Source: Salinigranum marinum
Lineage (GTDB): Archaea; Halobacteriota; Halobacteria; Halobacteriales; Haloferacaceae
DNA length: 64,000 bases
NCBI RefSeq assembly: GCF_024228675.1
Contig: NZ_CP100462.1
Coordinates: 310,001-374,000 of the forward strand
Reading direction: 5' to 3'
The position numbers and the translations under genes are program-made. The first letter of the stretch is position 1, and each line of letters opens with the position of its first letter. Shown piece by piece: positions 7,879 to 15,602 of this stretch. The notes under the pieces were generated by a model that was given only the letters and a program-made list of their open reading frames with translations, ran no database searches and was not told the DNA's origin.

Positions 7879-8784
7879 TCACTGCGATGTGATTCGTCCC
7901 GGCTGTACATTCGGATCGTGGTTTGGAAGTACCGCGACACAGTCCGAGCGGTCGGCCACGGAACGGACCCACTCCAGGGAGGTCCGTGCTGCTTCTCGGT
8001 CGGTTGTCAGACCAGGAATGGTCCCGTCTTGGAGTGACTGCTTTCCGTAGATGACGTCACTTGTCAGGAGAACCCAGCCCTCGGCTGTCCGTGCCAGAAT
8101 CGCAATCTGTCCCTCGTCGTGGCCCGGTGTCCAGATCAACTGTACTGCCCCGTCACCGAAAAGATCGTGTGAGCGGCCGAACGGACCGAGACCATTCTCC
8201 TCGAACCCAAATGGTGCGAACTCGATTCCGTCCCACATGTGGCCGGCGAGGAACCGATTCTGCGAAAACCGGCTCGTTGCATCAGCTAATGCTCGCTCGC
8301 TCACGAGAATTTCTGGCGCATCTCGAACCAAGTCGAGTCCGCTGACGTGGTCTGAGTGCATGTGTGTGATAACGACAGAGGCGAGGTCTGCCGGTGTGAG
8401 TTCCCTAGCGGCCAACTGCTCAGTCACTGCTTCACCGTCGGGAAGTCGGGCGTCGAACATCGACGAGAGTACCCTGCCGAGATGACCGCGTTCGTCGGTT
8501 CGAACGTCGGTATGCCATCCAGTGTCAACCAGTACTGGACCTTCCGGGTGCGAGATCAAGTACGCCGACACCGGCACCCGGACCCGATTCGAGTCCGACC
8601 GAAACCAGCCCGTTTCCGGGGCCGGATGCCAGGTCTGTTCCTCGTATGCGAGTGCGCGGTCGATGGCTACTGATCCAGTGTGTAGGACGTCGACAGTCAC
8701 GGTCGTCTGGTCGTGTTCAGTACTGGGAACTGCTGCCGCCTCTGGGATTGGTTCCATACGCTTTCCTATGAACCGACGTGTCAT
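7879..8784 (-). CDS. metallo-beta-lactamase-fold hydrolase (N-acyl-homoserine-lactonase-like)
   Basis: The start at 8784 (MTRRFIGKRMEPIP) gives about 301 residues; a start at 8757 is also possible. The zinc-binding motif HMHSDH lies at about residues 141-146 and is preceded by LVDTGWHTD. A downstream TPGHDEGQIAI supplies another histidine, LLTSDVIYG the bridging aspartate, and VLPNHDP a late histidine. The layout resembles the AttM/AiiB-type quorum-quenching lactonase subgroup, but substrate cannot be assigned. It is transcribed divergently from an HxlR regulator 85 bp away, which probably controls it. Confidence 0.8.
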   Translation of the reverse strand: MTRRFIGKRMEPIPEAAAVPSTEHDQTTVTVDVLHTGSVAIDRALAYEEQTWHPAPETGWFRSDSNRVRVPVSAYLISHPEGPVLVDTGWHTDVRTDERGHLGRVLSSMFDARLPDGEAVTEQLAARELTPADLASVVITHMHSDHVSGLDLVRDAPEILVSERALADATSRFSQNRFLAGHMWDGIEFAPFGFEENGLGPFGRSHDLFGDGAVQLIWTPGHDEGQIAILARTAEGWVLLTSDVIYGKQSLQDGTIPGLTTDREAARTSLEWVRSVADRSDCVAVLPNHDPNVQPGRITSQ

Positions 8785-8869
8785 AAAATAGTCAGTACAT
8801 CTACATGTAGCCACTACAGCTGCCAGTAGCGACAATACCATTATATTGGTTCGAGCAAGTAAGGAGGAT
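8785..8869. promoter_or_regulatory. divergent promoter region of the hydrolase and the HxlR regulator
   Basis: This 85-bp AT-rich gap between divergent starts contains ccattatattgg at about 8839-8850, a TATA-like stretch for the rightward gene, and cataaaatag near 8782-8791 on the other side. A shared operator for the HxlR protein is expected here, but no clear palindrome was identified. Confidence 0.4.
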
Positions 8870-9211
8870 ATGGCCCACGAGCATCCGGAGTACGATCCGG
8901 CGGACCGTGTCGCCGAGGATGCCGAGTTGGCCGAGTTTTTCGACTTACTCGGTCGGCCACATACGACGGCGATCCTCCGTCGCTTCGCCTGTGAAGCCGG
9001 GCCGTGGCGCTACTCGGAGCTACAGGAGACACTCGATATCTCTCCGACGACGCTCTCGAACCGGCTGGCCGCACTCACTGAGGCTGGCATCATCGACCGT
9101 GAGTCGTACGACGAGATTCCACCGCGGGTCGAGTACTCGACTACGGCAAAGGGCGAAGCGCTTCGCCCGCCGTTCGAGGAACTGTTGGTCTGGATCGACA
9201 GCTACGACTGA
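8870..9211 (+). CDS. HxlR-family winged helix-turn-helix regulator
   Basis: A 113-residue protein from the ATG at 8870 (MAHEHPEYDPADRV); an upstream ATG in frame at 8846 is less likely because it lies inside the promoter region. The core ELAEFFDLLGRPHTTAILRR, YSELQETLDISPTTLSNRLA and LTEAGIIDRESYDEIPPRVE is the standard HxlR wing layout, ending in a basic/aromatic tail. It is probably a local repressor or activator of the divergent hydrolase gene and may sense its substrate or redox state. Confidence 0.85.
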   Translation: MAHEHPEYDPADRVAEDAELAEFFDLLGRPHTTAILRRFACEAGPWRYSELQETLDISPTTLSNRLAALTEAGIIDRESYDEIPPRVEYSTTAKGEALRPPFEELLVWIDSYD

Positions 9212-9536
9212 CCTATCTGGCGGGCCGTAGGTGGTTATTCAGATCGGTGGATCTAGTGCGTATGGTAGCTGTACGCACGGTAGAGCTATCCGAGGACGAA
9301 CAATCACACTTCATTTGGATGGGACGGATTGATTGCGTATTGATCGGGCTCCCTCACTATCTCATCGACCCTACACAATTCGCGCTGTGTATTAATCACG
9401 GCTGGCGAAACCTGTCACCGATAGAGGGTTTCAACAAGGCCTTCGGATTCGTCATGCTGCATGACGAACTCGCTCAAGACCGAGCGTGTCTCCTGAGACA
9501 ACAAAATCTAAAATACATAGATTTCGTACTACAAGT
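9212..9536. other. intergenic region with a solitary IS5-type end
   Basis: No supported gene. Bases about 9422-9440 (agagggtttcaacaaggcc) match 17 of 19 positions of the complement of the left end of the miniature element at 24069. This looks like a relic of the same IS family. The AT-rich stretch just before 9537 (aaaatctaaaatacatag) probably holds the promoter of the DUF7437 gene. Confidence 0.4.
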
Positions 9537-10151
9537 ATGCCCACACTCACCGACCACGGCGGCACACCCTCAACTGAGGAAGCCAGTCCGAGGTCACTAG
9601 ATGATCTCGACGGCTTACTCGCCGCCACAACGTTGCTCCAGAATTCGCGGCTGGCCCGCGAGTACGTGTATCTCTGCTACTACGGCCCGACGACGATTCA
9701 GGAACTCATCGAGGAACTCGAGATCGCTCGTGCGACTGCGTACGACGACGTCGAACGACTGGAACGGCTCGGCGTCGTCGACCGCGACGAATCGACGCGC
9801 CCACATCGACTCACAGCGGCACCGTTCGCGTTTGTCGACGGGCGCGACGTCGCGATCACACCGACACTGATCCACGCTGTCGCGCTCACCGAGTTCGACG
9901 ACGACGCCGCATATTTCCACGACCGGCACGGACTGGGCACGCTCACAACTGCGGTCCAAGCGGCAGCGAAGTACTACGCGGGGGAACTCACGCAGCGGAT
10001 GGCCGCGACAGAGATGGGCGTCCAGCCCGCCGAAGGGATGGCCGTTATCTACGCTCTCCGCCCGGTTCTCGAGGCTGGCCGAGAACACGATCCGTACTTC
10101 GAGCAGCTGATCTCGTGCGCTCCGGACGCACTAGTCTTCGATGGAGAGTGA
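9537..10151 (+). CDS. DUF7437-type HTH protein, antitoxin-like partner of a PIN protein
   Basis: A 204-residue protein starting MPTLTDHGGTPSTEEASPRS. A wHTH region spans about residues 45-90 (TIQELIEELEIARATAYDDV, then ERLERLGVVDRD). A C-terminal alpha-helical domain follows (TAVQAAAKYYAGELTQRMAA). It ends 11 bp inside the following PIN-domain gene. DUF7437-PIN pairs recur in haloarchaea and are commonly regarded as candidate toxin-antitoxin modules, with this protein as the regulator or antitoxin. The partner toxin is frameshifted here. Confidence 0.7.
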   Translation: MPTLTDHGGTPSTEEASPRSLDDLDGLLAATTLLQNSRLAREYVYLCYYGPTTIQELIEELEIARATAYDDVERLERLGVVDRDESTRPHRLTAAPFAFVDGRDVAITPTLIHAVALTEFDDDAAYFHDRHGLGTLTTAVQAAAKYYAGELTQRMAATEMGVQPAEGMAVIYALRPVLEAGREHDPYFEQLISCAPDALVFDGE

Positions 10152-10661
10152 CGAACTCGGTCCCGGGGACGCCATCCTCGTCGATACGAACCTGTTCGTC
10201 GCTGTCGGTGGGGTAACCATCCGAAGTTCCAGAAACTTCGAGACTTTGCTGAGCGTGGACAACTCACGCTACTGGTTCCACAGCGAGTCAAACAGGAACT
10301 GAGTACGATGCACATCGCAGACCGGGTGGAGCGAGCAGTAGACGATGGGTGGGCAGAACTCATCGATCCGCCATCCCCGACGGACCCCGATGCAGTCGCA
10401 GCGATGGATTTCGTTCGTCGTGATATTGCGCGTCGGACGGGGAAGGAAGAGCATCGGGTCGAGAAGGCCGATACGGTGTTCGCGGGGCTGGCAATCGAGT
10501 TGTTGCGCGAGGGGAACCCACGAGTGGCTATTCTTACCGACGACCGGGTCGCTGCGGCGGCAATCGAGCGAGCGGTCGAACAGCAAGGGTACGACGAGTC
10601 AGTACTCGTGTTACGACGCGACGACATCGTCAACGGCGATGATGATGTCCGCGTCATTTGA
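10141..10661 (+). pseudogene. PIN-domain toxin, frameshifted
   Basis: The start overlaps the DUF7437 gene by 11 bp (MESDELGPGDAILVDTNLFV), with the first PIN aspartate in VDTNLF. After VAVGG, near 10211-10214, one base appears to be missing and the frame ends. The other frame continues HPKFQKLRDFAERGQLTLLV, then the segment with the RVEKADTVFAGLAIELL acidic residue and AILTDDRVAAAAIE, to a stop at 10661. All PIN motifs are present when the frames are joined. PIN proteins are metal-dependent RNases; this one is predicted inactive unless the frameshift is an assembly error. Confidence 0.75.
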
Positions 10662-10699
10662 ATACCGTCCTGACGAATGGTGCATCCCAGGGACAAGGA

Positions 10700-11692
10700 T
10701 TACACCTGATTCAAGTATCGTCTCCGTTGTTCCATTTTGTCGCGTTCTGTTCGCCGGTCGTAGTGTTCATTTAGAACCGCCATGGAGACGTTCGCTCTCG
10801 CACTGACGACCGGTTCGGGCACGTCCGAGTTCAACCAATGAGTAATCGCTCCGCGGCGGACAGTGGAGACACCGAAGACGGACATCCGAACGCTTGGCTC
10901 CGATCGGTTGTTGCCTCGCATTCGGATACTTCTCGGTCATGAGGACAGCTGGTGAACACGCAAGGACGTGTGATCGAATACACGTAGGCCTGTATAGTGG
11001 TGAGATGCGCTCGCCCCTTCGCAATAGAAAGCAGGGGGTGCTGACCATACTTGTCGACAGTATCTGGGCGTCGGTCCGCAATCCACGCATCCAGCACCGA
11101 ACACGTCTCTGCTGAGAGGGCAATAAATCGCTCTCCATCGAATTTGTTCTTGATCGGGGTTTCAGTCTCCGGACGGTGGCGAACATCCAGTGACATCTCC
11201 TCAGCATCGTAATCAGCTACATCTAATGCATGAACTGCACCCCTCCGAAGCAAAGCGTGCCACATGAGAAGAAACGTCACGTGCAGCTCAGACGCATATT
11301 CGTCGGTCGAGAGATAATCGAGGATTCCGTCTGCGACTTCCGAGTCGATCATCACATCCCGTGAATTCTCACCGTCGGCCAGACTTGGAGAGACGACCTT
11401 CGACCAGAGGTCTGTGGGAACCGCGTCGATGGTTCCGCACCACCGGATGAATACTCGCAACGTGTCCATCTGTGATTTCTCGGATGGTGGCGCGAGGTCG
11501 CCATCTGCACGACGCCACAATCGGTACCGGTGCAGCGTCCGTCCGGTCAGTTCGTTCAGGTTGTCGATTCTCTGCTCGTCGCACCACCGAACAAAATGTC
11601 CTAAGCGAGAAGAATGGGCGTATTGGGTCGCGTTTGCTAGTTCGGGGTCGAGTTCGAGACCCCCTCTCCAAGCGGTTCCGGCCGAACGCTTA
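10700..11692 (-). pseudogene. tyrosine recombinase (phage-type integrase), degenerate
   Basis: Minus-strand sequence homologous to haloarchaeal integrases runs from about 11692 with no start codon (an in-frame stop lies just upstream). It includes a SAM-like N-terminal domain (YAHSSRLGHFVRWCDEQRID), the first catalytic arginine region (MWHALLRRGAVHALDVADYD) and a zinc-like FTSCPHDREVSECEATTD segment. Near 10865-10875 a frameshift moves the catalytic end to another frame: STVRRGAITHWL and the tyrosine in NEHYDRRTERDKMEQRR. It is damaged at both the start and the core, so it is non-functional. It is a trace of an integrated element near hicBA. Confidence 0.75.
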
Positions 11693-11718
11693 TCCGAGGT
11701 TCCCGCTTACTTCGACAC

Positions 11719-11979
11719 ATGAGCACAGGCCGAGAGATTCGGCTCATCGAAGAAGACGACGGGTGGTCCGCCGTCGACGTCGAGACGAACGTCGCCAGCG
11801 GAGGCGACACTCGCGAGGAGGCGCTCGAGAACCTCGACGACGCGGTCGCGCTCCACCGCGGCGAAAAGGGTCGCCCCGTCACCGACGACGACCTCCGCGA
11901 GTGGGGAATCGACCCCGATGATGTCTCCGACGAGGTTTCGACGCCGGACGCTCCCTGGTTCGACGACGAGGCTGAATGA
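11719..11979 (+). CDS. hicB: HicB-family antitoxin
   Basis: An 86-residue protein starting MSTGREIRLIEEDDGWSAVD. It shows the partial RNase-H-like HicB fold (DVETNVASGGDTREEALENL, DDAVALH) and an acidic C-terminal tail; no DNA-binding domain is visible. It neutralises the HicA RNase encoded immediately downstream with a 4-bp overlap. The order antitoxin-toxin is common in haloarchaea. Confidence 0.8.
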   Translation: MSTGREIRLIEEDDGWSAVDVETNVASGGDTREEALENLDDAVALHRGEKGRPVTDDDLREWGIDPDDVSDEVSTPDAPWFDDEAE

Positions 11980-12221
11980 CGCGGCGACAGTTCACGGGAG
12001 AGGAGGTCGCAAAGGTTCTCATCGGGATGGGCTACACGCCGGTTGACCGCACCGGGAGCCACCTGAAGCTCCGATACGAACATCCGAAGACTGGCGAAAT
12101 CAGAAACGTCACCATCCCGCTCGGTGGCGAAATCCGAACTGGAACGCTCCGAAACATCGCCACACAGTGTGGCGCGAAGGATTTCGACTCCTGGTGCCGG
12201 TGGATCGACGAACATCGCTGA
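11976..12221 (+). CDS. hicA: HicA-family mRNA interferase toxin
   Basis: An 81-residue dsRBD-like protein, MTRRQFTGEEVAKVLIGMGY, with the catalytic histidine in TGSHLKL (about residue 29). It continues with PKTGEIRNVTIPLGGEIRTG and a C-terminal helix, matching full HicA length. It would cleave mRNA when not bound by HicB. Its start overlaps hicB by 4 bp (ATGA), so translation is coupled. It appears intact. Confidence 0.85.
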   Translation: MTRRQFTGEEVAKVLIGMGYTPVDRTGSHLKLRYEHPKTGEIRNVTIPLGGEIRTGTLRNIATQCGAKDFDSWCRWIDEHR

Positions 12222-12449
12222 CTCACTCGTCCCTCACGAGCGGCTGAAGCGTGTCGACGAGGTTCGGTACCCCTCCGTCGCGGACGAGCCGAGCTAAGAC
12301 AGGAGCGACACAGGTCACACAGCTCGGTATCCGAAAGACAACGACCCGTATCGCATCTCTTCGGCCTCAACCGAACGCTCCTCGTGGTATCGGAAGTATC
12401 GGAAAGGGCACGGTTCTGATTAAGTAGCCTCGCACGACAGTGTGCAGGT

Positions 12450-13475
12450 GTGATCCAAGACGCCCGTGTGTTGCAGCCGGAGTTCATCCCGAAGGAGGTC
12501 GCACACCGGGATGCAGAGGTCAACCACCTCTCACGGGCACTCGACCCTCTCACAGACGGTGATCCAGCCGAAACACCGCTCTTGCTCGGTCCCTCGGGAA
12601 CCGGGAAAACCTGCATCGCCCGCTTTACTGTCGACCGCCTCCGAGAGGCGATGCTCGAAGTCCAACACCAGTACGTGAACTGCTGGCAGGATTACACCCG
12701 CTTTCGCCTGCTGTACCGTCTCCTCGACGGAATCGGCCAGACGCTCGACGTCCACCGGCGCTCGACACCCAAGGACGAACTCCTCGACCGGCTCCACGCG
12801 TACGACGGGAAACCGTACGTCGTCATCCTCGACGAGGTGGATCAACTGGAGTCGACCGACGTGCTGTACGATCTCCACCGCATCCGTGGCGTCCATCCGA
12901 TCCTCATCGCGAACCGCGAGCGTGACCTGTTCTCCCAGCTCGACGACCGGGTTCGCAGTCGCCTCCAGAGCTCCGTCCGAATTCGATTCGACAAGTACGG
13001 CGTCGACGAACTGGTTGCGATCCTCTCCGATCGCGTTCACTGGGGACTTGACGAGGACGTGGTCGACGAGGCGTGTCTACGGTACATCGCCGACGCCGCA
13101 GCAGGCGACGCGCGCGTCTCGATCGGGATCTTGCGAGCGGCCGCACGGGAAGCACAGGGACACGGACTCGACCACATCCCGATGGACATCGTCGAAGAGG
13201 CAGTCCCCGAGGGCAAATCTGAGCTGAAACGGAAGGATCTGGAGAAACTGACGCCCCACCAGCGGACGGTGTACGAGATCATCGCCGAATCCGAAGAAGT
13301 GAGTCCCGGGACGCTGTACGACGAGTACCGCGAACGGGTCGATGATCCGAAGACCAAGCGCACGGTCCGAAACTACTGCTCGAAGCTCGAACAGTACAAC
13401 CTCATTCGCGCCGAGGGCCAGAAGCGGGGGCGACGATATCGACTCGCCCCACGAGCGCCCGACCCATCAAACTGA
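12450..13475 (+). CDS. Orc1/Cdc6-type AAA+ initiator protein
   Basis: A 341-residue protein from a GTG start (MIQDARVLQPEFIPKEVAHR). It has the Walker A motif LLGPSGTGKTCIARF (about residues 47-61), the Walker B motif VVILDEVDQLES (about 120-131), a sensor-1 region ILIANRERDLFSQLDDRVRS, sensor 2 in DARVSIGILRAAAREA and a C-terminal winged helix (LTPHQRTVYEIIAESEEVSP). It is a replication initiator family member, probably plasmid-type. No origin-recognition-box repeat of the usual haloarchaeal kind was recognised in the 228-bp upstream gap, only short ggtatcgga/agtatcgga repeats near 12390, so origin linkage is unproven. Confidence 0.85.
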   Translation: MIQDARVLQPEFIPKEVAHRDAEVNHLSRALDPLTDGDPAETPLLLGPSGTGKTCIARFTVDRLREAMLEVQHQYVNCWQDYTRFRLLYRLLDGIGQTLDVHRRSTPKDELLDRLHAYDGKPYVVILDEVDQLESTDVLYDLHRIRGVHPILIANRERDLFSQLDDRVRSRLQSSVRIRFDKYGVDELVAILSDRVHWGLDEDVVDEACLRYIADAAAGDARVSIGILRAAAREAQGHGLDHIPMDIVEEAVPEGKSELKRKDLEKLTPHQRTVYEIIAESEEVSPGTLYDEYRERVDDPKTKRTVRNYCSKLEQYNLIRAEGQKRGRRYRLAPRAPDPSN

Positions 13476-13510
13476 ACTTATGCGAGCCTGCGTGGCCGAG
13501 TTCTACCCGA

Positions 13511-13771
13511 TTACTCGCGGAGGCCAGCAAGCGCTGATCGAGCGGCATCGGGTCTCATCGGCTCGTTATAGATCGGAGAGCCTGGCTCCATGTGTGCACC
13601 TTCTTCGAGCGACCCGACATCGATTGGTGCGAAGCCGATCTCCTCGATGAGTCTCGCGACGGTCGCCTTCGCATCGGTATCGTCGCCTGCGATGAACAGA
13701 ACCAGTCGCTCTTCGAGCGGTGCATCCGGGTTCGCGTCGTCCCGAAGAGTCTCATAATACATCGTAGTCAA
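13511..13771 (-). pseudogene. C-terminal fragment of an NADPH-dependent F420 reductase-like protein
   Basis: Reads MTTMYYETLRDDANPDAPLE, then RLVLFIAGDDTDAKATVARL, GFAPIDVGSLEEG and MEPGSPIYN. This is the C-terminal end of the NpdG/F420-dependent NADP reductase-like family. The Rossmann half with the GxGxxG motif is missing; the frame enters the tnpB element at 13771. The first methionine shown is internal to the family's normal sequence, so this is a remnant rather than a short gene. Confidence 0.65.
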
Positions 13772-13774
13772 CTA

Positions 13775-13823
13775 CCCCACCCTACTTCGCTCACCCTGGC
13801 GGGTTCGCTCGTGGAGGGTGGGG
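13775..13823 (-). ncRNA. right-end hairpin, candidate 3' part of the TnpB guide (omega) RNA
   Basis: The 9-bp arms ccccaccct (13775-13783) and agggtgggg (13815-13823) form a strong hairpin at the 3' side of tnpB. In characterised IS200/605 elements the omega RNA scaffold overlaps the tnpB 3' end and the element's right end, and the guide is copied from the adjoining flank. Here that flank would be the NpdG-like fragment below 13771. The assignment rests on position and structure only. Confidence 0.4.
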
Positions 13824-15047
13824 CTTGTCCATGAACTCGGCCTCGAACCCGTCTGGGTGGGCGGTGAACCCGCCGCTCAGCGTCACTGTTCCGGACTTCA
13901 GGGCAAGCTGACTGTTGCCCGTCCGCCGAGACGACTGTTGGCCCCGACGGACATACCGCATTCCGATGTTCTTCGCCGCGTTGTAGTCTGCGTTCGCTTC
14001 CGACCCGCACTTCACGCACTGGAAGTCATTGCGAGTTGGGCGATTCTCGTCTGCGGTAAATCCACACGCGGCGCACCGCTTCGACGTGTACGCCGACCCC
14101 ACCTGTTTCACCGCGATGCCTTCCGGTTTGGCTTTATACTCAACTTGCTCGTAGAGCGTTCGGAACGCCCACTTGTGTCCCCACGACGCACCCGTGCGGT
14201 CGCGGATGTGGGTCAAGTCCTCGAACGCAATCACGTCGCACTCATAACGGCGTGCTTCGTTCACGATGGCGTTCGACGCTCGGTGGAGTACGTCGCGGAT
14301 GTATCGCAGTTCTCGGCCACTCGACTGTTCGAGCGTTCGGTGAGCGCTTCGTGTGCCGGTCTGTTGGAGCCCGGCGCGAACTGTCTCGAACTCGCGGAGG
14401 TTGTGGGTCAACTCCCGCCCGCTGACGAATGAGGCGGTGCTGGTGACGGCGAGGTTCTCCATGCCGAGATCGACCCCGAGGACCGTTCCGTCCTCGGCGG
14501 TGTTCCGTTCGGTATCGGTCTTGGGTCGGCGGAAGCCGATATGTAAAAAGTAGTCGCCGTCGCGGGCAGTGAGCGTGCTTTCGGTGACGCTCCATTCGGC
14601 GGAGTCGAGATACTGCCGTTGGTAGCCATCGTCGGCGTCGGGCAGCGCAAGGTCACATCGGACGCGACTCTCCGTGGTGGAGAGGGACACCGTGTCGTCG
14701 TCGAACAGCGTCATGGTCCGCGTATCGTATTTCACGGTCGGTGCGGTGAAGGTCGGCTTGCTGACTTTCTTGCCGTTGGACCGGTGTTCGAGACAGCCAG
14801 TGATGGCCTCTGCGGCCTGGTGAGTGGCGAGAATCGTGTGCTGACTCCCGAGGCCGGTGTGTTCGCGCACGTCGTCGTAGGCGAGGGGCTGGACGTCGCT
14901 TTTCGCGTTGCACCTGCCCCACGCCATGTCGGTGGCGAGTTGGCACCCGCGTTTCCACTCGGAAATGGTCTCCTCGAGCAACTCGCGTTGCTCACCGTCT
15001 ACCGAGAGGCGGGTTATTGCTGTCCGACGCACGTAGTCATCCGCCAC
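13791..15047 (-). CDS. tnpB: TnpB, RNA-guided RuvC-type nuclease of an IS1341-type element
   Basis: A 418-residue protein starting MADDYVRRTAITRLSVDGEQ. The RuvC-like catalytic residues are all present: aspartate in VLGVDLGMENLAV, glutamate in VIAFEDLTHI and aspartate in EANADYNAAKNIG. The zinc finger has CAAC and CVKC pairs. Length is normal and the frame is intact, so it could be an active guide-RNA nuclease. No tnpA is nearby, so it would need a transposase in trans. It lies exactly between two truncated genes. Confidence 0.9.
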   Translation of the reverse strand: MADDYVRRTAITRLSVDGEQRELLEETISEWKRGCQLATDMAWGRCNAKSDVQPLAYDDVREHTGLGSQHTILATHQAAEAITGCLEHRSNGKKVSKPTFTAPTVKYDTRTMTLFDDDTVSLSTTESRVRCDLALPDADDGYQRQYLDSAEWSVTESTLTARDGDYFLHIGFRRPKTDTERNTAEDGTVLGVDLGMENLAVTSTASFVSGRELTHNLREFETVRAGLQQTGTRSAHRTLEQSSGRELRYIRDVLHRASNAIVNEARRYECDVIAFEDLTHIRDRTGASWGHKWAFRTLYEQVEYKAKPEGIAVKQVGSAYTSKRCAACGFTADENRPTRNDFQCVKCGSEANADYNAAKNIGMRYVRRGQQSSRRTGNSQLALKSGTVTLSGGFTAHPDGFEAEFMDKPHPPRANPPG

Positions 15048-15179
15048 AGTTTCAACGTAGATACGTGGCGATATGTAGATTAGTGGTTGTAGCCAATACG
15101 AACGCGCTCCTCCCCTCCCTACTCACTCGCTTCGCTCGTTCGCTGAGGAAGGGGACTCCGCGCTACCGCTTCAGTTGAA

Positions 15180-15431
15180 TTGAATATCGTGTTCACCGGA
15201 AGCGTCGAGAACTGGACCCGGGACGAACTGGAGGAACTCGTTGAGCGCCACAGCGGTGACGCGACGGATAGCGTCTCCGGCAACACCGATTACCTCGTGG
15301 TCGGCGAGAATCCCGGCGAGACGAAACAGGAGGACGCCGAGACTAATGACGTCTCAGAACTCGACCCAGACGAATTCTTCGACTTGCTTGCGGATCGAGG
15401 CGTCGACCTCGAACGGGAGAACAGTTCATGA
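15180..15431 (+). pseudogene. BRCT-domain fragment, C-terminus of an NAD-dependent DNA ligase-type protein
   Basis: The first usable start is a TTG at 15180 giving NIVFTGSVENWTRDELEELV, then SVSGNTDYLVVGENPGETKQ and DPDEFFDLLADRGVDLE, a complete single BRCT domain of about 80 residues. This matches the C-terminal BRCT of haloarchaeal LigA-type ligases. The upstream domains are absent because the tnpB element ends about 8-10 bp before it. It could be a free-standing BRCT protein, but the missing promoter and sharp cut favour a remnant. It heads a DNA-repair block (polX, nfo). Confidence 0.6.
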
Positions 15432-15602
15432 TCCCAGAGCCAGATTCACGTTCTGCTGTCACTCGACCGTCGTCGATCTATTGGGCAATTAACGATCTCC
15501 TCGGGCACCACGTTCGACGTAATTCGTGGGAGAACCCCGACCTCGAGACACGATTACTTACCTGACGACTGCGATAGTCGGTGCAAGGAGGATCAGTTCG
15601 GG

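Larger units (their letters stand above)
13771..15172 (-). mobile_element. IS1341-type (IS200/IS605 family) element with tnpB only
   Basis: The element comprises the tnpB gene plus ends without terminal inverted repeats, as is usual for this family; no tnpA is present. The right end carries the hairpin at 13775-13823. The left end probably falls within tgaagcggtagcgcggagtc read on the minus strand (about 15153-15172). Both flanks are truncated genes: the NpdG-like fragment on one side and the ligA BRCT fragment on the other. Exact borders are estimated. Confidence 0.6.

Noticed and set aside
9247-9600. 117-codon ORF upstream of the DUF7437 gene
   Set aside because: No protein-like pattern, overlaps the start of the well-supported DUF7437 gene and contains a relic IS end.
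12222-12449. Possible replication origin upstream of the Orc1/Cdc6 gene
   Set aside because: No long inverted ORB-type repeats were recognised; only short ggtatcgga-like direct repeats, too weak for an origin call.
13771-15172. A tnpA transposase partner for tnpB
   Set aside because: No Y1-type transposase ORF lies on either side of tnpB; the flanks are the NpdG-like and BRCT fragments.
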